Shown one piece after another: positions 42,462-49,740 of a stretch of 64,000 nucleotides of DNA. Both the position numbers and the translations under genes were made by a program. The notes below the pieces were generated by a model, which was given only the letters and a program-made list of their open reading frames with translations, searched no databases and had not been told where the DNA came from. Origin of the DNA: Methanobacteriota archaeon (lineage in GTDB: Archaea > Halobacteriota > Methanosarcinia > Methanosarcinales > Methanosarcinaceae); assembly GCA_023399215.1 (NCBI GenBank), contig JAEWQJ010000058.1:7602-71601 (forward strand). The letters run 5' to 3'. Positions within the stretch are counted from its first letter, which is position 1; each line of letters starts with the position of its first letter.

Positions 42462-42517
42462 AAAAACAGATGAGTTCGATACTTTTCTGGTAAAACCTGT
42501 ACTTTAAATTAGTCAGT

Positions 42518-42701
42518 AAAGTATAAATAATATGTAGACCAGTCATTATAATTAATAGTAAAATTATTCGGCCATGGGCGTGAGTTACTGATCAATTTCA
42601 AAAAGAGTGAATCCTCCATGTTTGGTAAATAATGAAAAGCCATTATTTGTCACGTTTTTCAATAACTCACGCCCATGACCAATAATTCCATGGGATCTGA
42701 A
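42518..42701 (+). promoter_or_regulatory. TetR-type promoter/operator and structured leader, copy 3
   Basis: TATA box AAAGTATAAA at 42518-42527, operator TAGACCAGTC at 42535-42544. The leader hairpin is the best of the three: CATGGGCGTGAGTTA (42573-42587) pairs perfectly with TAACTCACGCCCATG (42663-42677), with weaker pairing extending on both sides. Inside the loop AAATAATG...CATTATTT (about 42627-42648) makes a second hairpin. The right arm runs into ACCAATAATTCCATGGGATC before the start codon. Confidence 0.8.
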
Positions 42702-43262
42702 ATGAATACACGTGAAAAAATCCTTACTACGGCTGCTTTTTTATTTCAGAAAAATGGTTATCATGTTACGGGGCTAAATAAAATCATAAAAGAAAGTGCA
42801 ACGCCGAAAGGATCATTGTATTATCATTTTCCAAATGGAAAAGAGGAGTTAGTGACAGCTACTATAAAATTGATGGGAGATACAATTCAACACCATACCG
42901 AAGAAGAATTAGCAAAGAATAGCGATCCAGTTCAAGCCATTGAGGAATTTATTCTGGGTTTAGCACGAAATTTCAATGAAAAAGATCAAAAGAATTGTTT
43001 CTCTATCAGTTTGCTGGCCTTAGAGACGGTCTCGATAAGTGAGTCTTTACAAAAAACCTGTATTGAAGTCTATGACCTGTGGACGGATACATATTATCAG
43101 AAATTGGTTAGCAGTGGATTTTCATCAGAAAAAGCGAAAGAATTAAGCTTAATTCTTCAATTAATGATCGAAGGTACAATAACGATATATTTGATTCGTA
43201 ATGATACTACCATGCTGGTAGCCGCTGCTGAAAAAATTCCAATTTTATTAAAAAATGAATAA
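42702..43262 (+). CDS. TetR family transcriptional regulator (paralogue 2)
   Basis: A 186-residue near-duplicate of the TetR at 40247. The DNA-recognition helix TPKGSLYYHFP is identical, while the ligand domain carries several changes (for example VYDLWTDTYY against VYDQWMNIYY, and TITIYLIR against AITISLIR). Same operator, altered ligand-domain residues: the two could sense different ligands while competing for the same sites, or form heterodimers. The start codon is placed by leader homology; ATG 42690 is an alternative. The promoter carries the same operator, so auto- and cross-regulation are expected. Confidence 0.88.
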   Translation: MNTREKILTTAAFLFQKNGYHVTGLNKIIKESATPKGSLYYHFPNGKEELVTATIKLMGDTIQHHTEEELAKNSDPVQAIEEFILGLARNFNEKDQKNCFSISLLALETVSISESLQKTCIEVYDLWTDTYYQKLVSSGFSSEKAKELSLILQLMIEGTITIYLIRNDTTMLVAAAEKIPILLKNE

Positions 43263-43268
43263 CTTAAA

Positions 43269-43313
43269 TTTTTATATATTTTTTACCTAATGATATATAG
43301 ACTGGTCTATATA
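43269..43313 (+). promoter_or_regulatory. TATA box and perfect-arm TetR operator before the 43332 gene
   Basis: TTTTTATATATTTTTT at 43269-43284, then TATATAGACTGGTCTATATA at 43294-43313: two perfectly complementary 9-base arms around a two-base centre. It partly matches 40814-40858 over the whole TATA-operator segment. This is the best operator in the locus. Confidence 0.8.
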
Positions 43314-43331
43314 CTCACGAGGCTGAAATCT

Positions 43332-43793
43332 ATGACAACTCATATCGAAATTGATGGGAATGTTGTACAATTATATGAATCAGTATATGAATACGCATCT
43401 CGAAACGCAAGCTTTTCTGACTATGCAGATGAGAAAGTGGATGTGTCATATTTTTCAGATAAGGACAAAGAATCAAAACTTCCAAAAGCATTCGTTCGAC
43501 CGATATTACTATATAAAGACTTGAACTTTTCAGTCGGAAAACAGGCACTTGATGGTGTAGAATTTCCTGAGACAATAGTAATAGGTGGCTTGGAATATAC
43601 ACTGGTAAATTGGGGTGAGCATGAAATCAGCTACCTGAAAGCAGATGCCATGAACAAGCCTGTGTACACTCTTATATATAGAACCATGCGGGTCATGAAT
43701 GAAGTGTATCTATATTGTTATCCCTCAGACACCGAGATATTCGAAACAGAGGAAGCAGCGCAGGCAAAGGCCGATGAGATAAACAACACATAA
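43332..43793 (+). CDS. Unrecognised 153-residue protein in TetR/TBP locus
   Basis: A soluble acidic protein beginning MTTHIEIDGNVVQLYESVYE. Later parts are DVSYFSDKDKESKLPKAFVR, ALDGVEFPETIVIGGLEYTL and TLIYRTMRVMNEVYLYCYPS. It looks like a mixed alpha/beta fold; I recognise no family or catalytic motif. It starts 19 nt after a near-perfect TetR operator, so it is almost certainly repressed by the adjacent regulators. GAGGCTG lies about nine bases before the ATG, and in-frame codons further upstream fall inside the operator. Confidence 0.65.
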   Translation: MTTHIEIDGNVVQLYESVYEYASRNASFSDYADEKVDVSYFSDKDKESKLPKAFVRPILLYKDLNFSVGKQALDGVEFPETIVIGGLEYTLVNWGEHEISYLKADAMNKPVYTLIYRTMRVMNEVYLYCYPSDTEIFETEEAAQAKADEINNT

Positions 43794-44002
43794 AGAAATA
43801 TAAAGATAAGTCATTTTCTTCTTATGCCAAATTAAACAGCAAAACGTCAAAAATATTATTTATATGCTAAACTCATATGAATTCTTTGAGTAATAAGCAG
43901 AAGGAAATGAAAGTACTTTACCTTACTTGTTTTTGCTATAGATCTTATTTATCATATCTATCTTTTTTGTGCATGCTTTTGGTTATGCTTTTCTAAACTA
44001 AG

Positions 44003-44070
44003 TCATTCCAGTACATTTCTAAAAATCATTCCAGTACATTTCTAAAAATCATTCCAATACATTTCTAAAT
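44003..44070. repeat. 23-bp tandem repeat, three copies
   Basis: TCATTCCAGTACATTTCTAA plus AAA, three times with one change in the last copy. It lies about 140 nt before the secreted-protein gene. The rest of the 43794-44213 spacer has no gene. Confidence 0.85.
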
Positions 44071-44213
44071 ATGTTAGAATAGCTCAATTCCTTCCCTGAA
44101 AACCTAATCGAGAGCCAAAAAATAGTCCTGTTCAAATTACAGTCCAACATACCAAAATTTAAAATTATCAAATTACTATAAAATGTATTGGAAAAAATAT
44201 GGAGGAATGAGAA

Positions 44214-45326
44214 GTGAAAACAATTCGGAGGACAGCAATTGCGTTGAGTCTTTCCCTGGCAATTCTTTTTTTAATTGCAGGAACAGCCACCGCGAGTTGT
44301 GTTTGTCCTAAACTCCAGGCGACAGATACCGGGTTAAAGCAGGTACCATATAATATCAACGGCGTTTTTACAACCGTGTCAGGTATCACCTACGACTCCG
44401 CGTCCGGCGGATTTATCACAAACGACTCAGGAGAAGTTTACAACGTCACTCAGTATGACCGGCTGTTTAAGATCGTGGAGGATAAATCCTACTCTCCTTT
44501 GTTCTTTGCCATTGACGATAAATGCGGTACGCATTTCTTCAGCCATATAAAGAATGGGAATGCTACATTGTTCCGAAGCGGTATCATCGAGTCGGACGAC
44601 GTTTTTTCAACGGATACTATCTCCAGTTCAGGTGGGGTTGTCACGGTCAAGACGGCTCTTGCAGTTCGTAACGGGACGACGGCTCCTGATGAAAGAATGG
44701 CGAGCCCTAATCTCACCGGCAATTGGACGACTGGGCAAAGTAGTGTTTATCAGATAGCCAGCCAAGAAGGAAATGTGTTTTCCGGTAAAATTTTCGCAAA
44801 CGGGAAAACAACATTCACACCGTTTGCTGGATACATCGACGAGATTGACGAGGACGGTACAGCCGATATTGTTATGCTTTGTGTGAAAGGAAACTTCATC
44901 TTAGGCGATGTCAACGTAAGCACGCATAATATAACTATTCCCTATGTTCTCTATGCTGATGGTAGAATTTCATCCTCGCCCCACGAAACTGAGTGGCCGG
45001 AAACTAATATGTCGTACAACGTGACCCAGAAATACGCCACAGTTCTGAATAGTGACGGGATTTCCAAAGATACCTCTAAACAGGCCCAGTTGCTATCGGT
45101 CACTGATGAGAGTAAAGGCAAGTATAATCTGACCTCTACTTCCGACAACATCACAATCATAGGCATTGCTCAGGAAGACAATTCATTTATTGAGTATTCT
45201 CCAGAAACCGGACTCATCTGCGGTTTCGTTAAAGGTCATACAAAATATGATTTCCGAGGAGGATCTGACTTAGCAGAAGCCTCGGTCCATAATTTGAAGC
45301 ACATTGGCATTGGAGGAGAAGAATAA
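44214..45326 (+). CDS. Secreted protein of unknown function
   Basis: A 370-residue exported protein. The N-terminus MKTIRRTAIALSLSLAILFL is a signal peptide, cleaved probably near ATAS|CVCP; a Cys after the cleavage site could also suggest lipid attachment. The mature part is Ser/Thr/Asn-rich and beta-like (VSGITYDSASGGFITNDSGE, FFAIDDKCGTHFFSHIKNG, ALAVRNGTTAPDERMASPNL), with several N-glycosylation sequons. There is no C-terminal anchor. Start GTG 44214 has GGAGG about ten bases upstream. I do not recognise the family. A strong terminator-like hairpin follows at 45372. Confidence 0.72.
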   Translation: MKTIRRTAIALSLSLAILFLIAGTATASCVCPKLQATDTGLKQVPYNINGVFTTVSGITYDSASGGFITNDSGEVYNVTQYDRLFKIVEDKSYSPLFFAIDDKCGTHFFSHIKNGNATLFRSGIIESDDVFSTDTISSSGGVVTVKTALAVRNGTTAPDERMASPNLTGNWTTGQSSVYQIASQEGNVFSGKIFANGKTTFTPFAGYIDEIDEDGTADIVMLCVKGNFILGDVNVSTHNITIPYVLYADGRISSSPHETEWPETNMSYNVTQKYATVLNSDGISKDTSKQAQLLSVTDESKGKYNLTSTSDNITIIGIAQEDNSFIEYSPETGLICGFVKGHTKYDFRGGSDLAEASVHNLKHIGIGGEE

Positions 45327-45371
45327 TAGAAACTCCAGGTAAAACACCAAATCTGAAAAACTGATTTTAAG

Positions 45372-45399
45372 AAATTCCCTTGAAAAAGGGGATTTTTTT
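45372..45399. terminator. Hairpin with T-run after secreted-protein gene
   Basis: AAATTCCCTT-GAAA-AAGGGGATTT is a 10-bp stem with one G-U pair, followed by TTTT. It is placed 46 nt after the stop codon. It has the form of an intrinsic terminator. Confidence 0.6.
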
Positions 45400-45479
45400 A
45401 GATTTAACTCATTAAAGCCAGAAGGAAAAAATACTGTTCAAGAACTAAAAACAGAACATAAAAAAAGTATTTTCAAGAT

Positions 45480-45680
45480 ATGAAATCAAAGATAGGACTT
45501 ACTCACTTGAAGTACAAAATCAAGTACATTCGGTGTTGTGACTGGTTTAGTGTTTTAAACAATCGAAAGTTTGATGTTATCGATTTCTCAGTTCAACCGC
45601 GTAAGTCCTACAAAGAAAGATCATACCTTGGAGTTGTAATGTCAGCAGCAATAATAGAGTTAGATAAAGTTTTTATATGA
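45480..45680 (+). CDS. Doubtful 66-residue reading frame, perhaps a gene remnant
   Basis: Basic N-terminal half (KSKIGLTHLKYKIKYIRCCD) and a more ordinary end (YLGVVMSAAIIELDKVFI). There is no good ribosome site. It may be the end of a lost gene, such as a transposase, but I cannot match it to a family. It lies between a terminator and the convergent MFS gene. Confidence 0.25.
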   Translation: MKSKIGLTHLKYKIKYIRCCDWFSVLNNRKFDVIDFSVQPRKSYKERSYLGVVMSAAIIELDKVFI

Positions 45681-45718
45681 ACTCTTATACTGCACCCATC
45701 TAACGGCTCAACAAATTT

Positions 45719-46927
45719 TTAATTTGATAATGATACTTCTGTATCTTTTTCTTTTATATATTTGTCACCTGAATTCTCAAAAATATTCTTCATTAAATAC
45801 GTTGTCAGAGCAACAAGCAACCCAAAGGAACCTGATAACCTAAAAACCGTGCTAAGGTCAAAATGCAACAGGACTATACCAAGCACTATGGGAGAAAGAC
45901 TCGTACCAACGAACTTCATGGTGTTGTGAATAGATAGAACTCCACCTTTTGCTTCTGAAGGAGCGACATGGATCATCTGTGTATCAATTGTTGTTTGAGC
46001 AAGCCCATATCCTGCTCCGAATAGCAATAGTAAGGGAAAAACTGCAACAATTGAATGTGCAAATGACATGGACAATAACGCCAGCCCTGAAAATACAAAA
46101 CCAGCAGCAATAACTACTGTCTTTGAATACTTACTGGCCAGACTCTTTACGCGAGATGTAGTAAAAATGATAGCTATTCCTTGGAAAGCCAACAGAATTC
46201 CTGCTTCTTTTGCAGTATATCCAAGTACGTTTTCAAGCATAAGTGGCACGTAGATAAGCACTGAATAGAGTAAAAAGAAAAGCATAAAGCCCTGGAATAC
46301 TGTATATACTATTCTTAATTCCTTGAGTGCTTTAAACCCGTTAATTAGACCCTTGTGGTCATCATTGTTCCCCTGAACCCTTGTCTCTGGAAAGGAGGTA
46401 AGCACAACAAGAGCAAATGGTAGAGATAGTGCATAGAAAAGAAATGGATAGTTCCAGTCTATACTTGCCAGTCCTCCACCTATAAGAGGAGCAGACACCG
46501 AGCCAATGGCAAGAGCGATACCTACCATACTCATAGCATGAAAACTTTCCTGACTTTTGTACACATCTGCTATGATCAACATGGTCAAAGGCAACAGGGA
46601 TGCTGCACCGATGCCCTGTATGAATCTCAAAACAAGAAGTAATTTTAGATCAGATATAAAATAACTTACAAGTCCTGGTAGACCATAAATCACAAGACAG
46701 GGAACAAGTATTTTTTTGCGGTTTACACGGTCAATGAAATGTCCAATAACCAGTGTGAAAATAGCTGTTGAGAAAGTGAACGCTGAAATTAATAGTCCTA
46801 TTTCATGGGATGTTGTCTTCAGAGGTTCCACCATATCTGGCAAGGCTGGTGCTAAAAGAGCTCCTCCTGCCATTGCAAAATATGAAGTAATACAAAGCAT
46901 TAGAAGATGACTATTTTTAAATTGCAT
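45719..46927 (-). CDS. MFS family transporter (drug efflux-like)
   Basis: A 402-residue integral membrane protein with about 12 predicted helices. The loop 2-3 motif reads GHFIDRVNRKKILVP, the MFS motif A form G-x-x-x-D-R-x-x-R-K. LPLTMLIIADVY and ALAIGSVSAPLIGGGLASI correspond to the motif C region of proton-coupled exporters of the DHA (Bcr/EmrB-like) type. The exported compound cannot be told. It is transcribed alone on the minus strand from within the accessory island. The nearest upstream DNA contains pseudogene debris. Confidence 0.85.
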   Translation of the reverse strand: MQFKNSHLLMLCITSYFAMAGGALLAPALPDMVEPLKTTSHEIGLLISAFTFSTAIFTLVIGHFIDRVNRKKILVPCLVIYGLPGLVSYFISDLKLLLVLRFIQGIGAASLLPLTMLIIADVYKSQESFHAMSMVGIALAIGSVSAPLIGGGLASIDWNYPFLFYALSLPFALVVLTSFPETRVQGNNDDHKGLINGFKALKELRIVYTVFQGFMLFFLLYSVLIYVPLMLENVLGYTAKEAGILLAFQGIAIIFTTSRVKSLASKYSKTVVIAAGFVFSGLALLSMSFAHSIVAVFPLLLLFGAGYGLAQTTIDTQMIHVAPSEAKGGVLSIHNTMKFVGTSLSPIVLGIVLLHFDLSTVFRLSGSFGLLVALTTYLMKNIFENSGDKYIKEKDTEVSLSN

Positions 46928-47075
46928 GATTTTGTCTCGTTATTTCAAGATTATTTGGGATAGATTCTCACAGATTAATTCCAACTGAATTCGTGACCTC
47001 TTTTCTTTGATTGTCATCAAAACGGGGAAAAATGGCCTTCAACTTAGAGCTATTTTTTCATTTTGGGTTCGTGCT

Positions 47076-47438
47076 TTATCCCTTTCTCGATAAGAAAAAT
47101 CCTGCATGATCGTCTGTCTTTCCGATCTCTATGTCGGATAAAACATAACCCTCATTAACAAATTTTTTATAGCCTTTGAAGTAGTCCTTTATCAATTTTA
47201 GATAGTCAGAGAGATTACCACGATTGACTCCATCGTCAAGATACAGCCTCATAAGAAAAGGAAACTATCCACTTCCAATACCATATGACTCAATTTTTTC
47301 CAACAAAAATTGGTTCATATCTGCAGAAAAAAGAGATGACCTTACCAATAAATTTTCATCGTGAATATATTTACCATGTGGATTCTCACTGGATTCAATT
47401 ACATAAATTTTATTAACTGCTGCATTAATTAAAAATAG
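47076..47438 (-). pseudogene. 5'-truncated gene with one in-frame TAG
   Basis: The minus strand is open for 120 codons apart from a single TAG at 47265-47267. It reads NPHGKYIHDENLLVRSSLFS, MNQFLLEKIESYGIGSG, TAG, then FPFLMRLYLDDGVNRGNLSD, YFKGYKKFVNEGYVLSDIEI and GKTDDHAGFFLSRKG. The text is coding-like on both sides. There is no start codon with a ribosome site at the left end, and a TAA closes the frame upstream. So it is probably a truncated pseudogene, though UAG readthrough within a shorter product cannot be excluded. No family recognised. Confidence 0.55.
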
Positions 47439-47590
47439 TTAGACTTGTAACTATATTCATTACTTATTCAAATAATTAATTTTATATATAGTTTTTGATC
47501 CTAACTTCCGGTTTTTTAGGCGCATATATGCTTTTACCGTATTTCTATGAGGTTAGATGATTGCGATTTAGAGATTTTACCTTGCATATG

Positions 47591-47644
47591 ATGTGCTTAA
47601 ACTTAAGCACATGTATCGATATCAGGCGACATTTATGTGCTTAA
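47591..47644. promoter_or_regulatory. 22-bp perfect palindrome plus a third half-site
   Basis: ATGTGCTTAA-AC-TTAAGCACAT at 47591-47612 is a perfect inverted repeat with a two-base centre. A further exact half-site ATGTGCTTAA lies at 47635-47644. This arrangement is typical of a dimeric repressor's operator. No intact gene starts next to it now. Confidence 0.6.
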
Positions 47645-47896
47645 AAATGGGGAACTAAGGTTTGATACAATTAATTATTATCAAAACTTTAATTATTATT
47701 AAGGAATGAAAGTACTCTGCCTGCCTATTTTGACTATTGACTTCCTTATTACCCTGAGCATTAAGATCGTCTTGATTTTGTTTATTCAAAACCGTCACTA
47801 AATTAATCAGTTAATTGCCATCGAAGGCTTAAATATGATTAGGAGTAAAAACTGAAAAATGCACATGGGAAACTATTTTGGGTTCTATTTTTATGC

Positions 47897-48342
47897 AAAC
47901 TTAATTGTTCTGTAGCAATTAAGTATTGAAGAACTGAAAACGCAGATCGACCTAGTGAACTATCAACTAGAACGGGAGGATAACCAGATAAGCCAGCTTA
48001 ATGAAGTTACAGAGCCGATCTCAAAAGTCATTTTACTCTTAATCGTTGGGAATTCTCAGAATTGTTTTCATGATCATGAGCTTGATTGATTATTCAAAAT
48101 ACAAGGCCCAAGAAGCAAATTTCAAGTTTTGGGATGAAGTCACACAAAAACAAACCGTTCATGTATATAACTTAATTCAAGAAAATAGTAAGTTGTATAT
48201 GAAGCTCCTGCCAGAACTCATCGAGAATAACCCTTGGTGGAAATTTTGGAAAATAAGTGAAATTTTGCGCATTAATTTGATAGGATTTTCATGGAAAAAA
48301 CAGCTTTACATTTCCTTAGCCTCATCACTCATTTTCCAGTAA
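47897..48342 (+). pseudogene. Relic of a coiled-coil protein gene (copy 3)
   Basis: The best preserved of three relics. One frame reads QLSIEELKTQIDLVNYQLE, REDNQISQLNEVTEPISKV and then diverges. From about 48088 another frame has SLIDYSKYKAQEANFKFWDE, VTQKQTVHVYNLIQENSKLY and MKLLPELIENNPWWKFWK. The first part is heptad-like. The two parts together suggest a coiled-coil protein of at least 140 residues broken by an indel. Copies 1 and 2 at 38236 and 39520 share both blocks. It may still express a 98-residue fragment from TTG 48046. Confidence 0.6.
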
Positions 48343-48405
48343 AGCATCTGCATTTCCCCTTTCCATTCAATAAATATATAAGACTCCTCAAAGTATCTTT
48401 TATCC

Positions 48406-49740
48406 ATGACCCTTGAGCCCGTGCATATGCATAAAATCTCGGAGCTTGCAAAAAAGATTGACTGCTCGTTTGAGTCTGAGGAGGTTAAAACAGCTTCAGA
48501 TATCTATTCTCTGCTTGAGGAACTGAGTCTCGATGGGAAGGTCATTCTTAAAGCTATAGACAGGCTCTTTCGAGGTATTGTAAGGACTCAACTGATGGCG
48601 CAGGGCGAGGACCCGTATCCTCTTACTTATGCCTGCGATAGCGGAAGTACCAACCCAAGGACTTATGACAGCGGGCTTTTTGTGGATTTCTGTCACTGTG
48701 GGCTGGCTTCAACGCCTACTAATCTTGATATCCAGAGATTCCGAACAATCGTATGCGCCGCTTATTCTTCTTCACAAAGAGTATCCATGCAGGCTAGTGC
48801 AAGCTGGGAAACCTTCGATGAAGGGTTTGGAAGGGCAAAACTGGTTACAATCGCGCCTGACGAGTTAAAACGAAAAGCTTCTGACATGGTGCACAGTTTT
48901 GCCATGTACCTGGCAGAATCCGAACATATTCTTTTCATGAAAGACAGGATAAAGCCTGAAAACTTTTTCATAATGGACGGGCCGATTTATCCAAAACAGC
49001 TAATGTACTGGATGGTGCTGGACGACGAGGACGTGAGAGTCCGGCAGAACAACGATGCCCGAAAAATCCTCCAGAATTACATTGATATAATGGACCATTT
49101 CCTGAAAAATCGGCAGCCTGTGATTGGATTTGTGAAAAATCCAATTGACATGCAGATTATAGACAGCGTCCGGAAAAAAGGGAACGCTTTCGACCTTCCC
49201 TGGATGCTGGATTCGCAGTTTTTCAAGAATCTGCTCTCCCTGGAAAAAGTTGATAATGCCTCAGGACACGAGGGACGAAATTCGAAAAACAACGGGAAGA
49301 ACGGCAAAAATAATGGTTCAAGAAATGATTATATTACTTACACCAACTGGTTTTTGCAGCCCAACAGGTTTTACGAAAAATTGCTTAACGGGACTTCACC
49401 CCTTGCAGCCGCAGACCCTCTCCAGCAGGAGCTCAGGCACGATTTCCCGCCTGAAGATTATGCTCTTTGTTTTTTCATGCTTTATGTGCCCTACAAAAAT
49501 GTGGTCTTCAAGGTCGAAGCTCCATATGGGCTTGTTAAAGACGATTTTCTCCGCATGCAAATGACCAAAAAAGTGCTCTTTGACCTTTCTTTATATGGTT
49601 TTCCTCTTACCCTCACAAAAGCAGACCATCTGGCAAAAATCAGGAAAGTAGAGAGGGAAGAGATTGATAAATTCTTTGAAAATATGAATCCCGATACTAC
49701 TTACAATGACACCCGGTGGAATAAGATTAATGAAATATGA
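48406..49740 (+). CDS. nurA: NurA-type DNA repair nuclease
   Basis: A 444-residue NurA-domain protein. NurA is a 5'-3' nuclease that works with HerA, Mre11 and Rad50 in end resection at double-strand breaks. The Asp-containing motif ACDSGSTNPRTYDSG begins at about residue 76. FFIMDGPIYPKQLMYW (near 190) and QPVIGFVKNPIDMQ (near 240) carry the second metal site and the C-terminal motif. A low-complexity insert (GRNSKNNGKNGKNNGSRN) lies at about 288-306. The next gene, herA, overlaps by 35 bases, so the two partners are co-translated. Confidence 0.86.
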   Translation: MTLEPVHMHKISELAKKIDCSFESEEVKTASDIYSLLEELSLDGKVILKAIDRLFRGIVRTQLMAQGEDPYPLTYACDSGSTNPRTYDSGLFVDFCHCGLASTPTNLDIQRFRTIVCAAYSSSQRVSMQASASWETFDEGFGRAKLVTIAPDELKRKASDMVHSFAMYLAESEHILFMKDRIKPENFFIMDGPIYPKQLMYWMVLDDEDVRVRQNNDARKILQNYIDIMDHFLKNRQPVIGFVKNPIDMQIIDSVRKKGNAFDLPWMLDSQFFKNLLSLEKVDNASGHEGRNSKNNGKNGKNNGSRNDYITYTNWFLQPNRFYEKLLNGTSPLAAADPLQQELRHDFPPEDYALCFFMLYVPYKNVVFKVEAPYGLVKDDFLRMQMTKKVLFDLSLYGFPLTLTKADHLAKIRKVEREEIDKFFENMNPDTTYNDTRWNKINEI

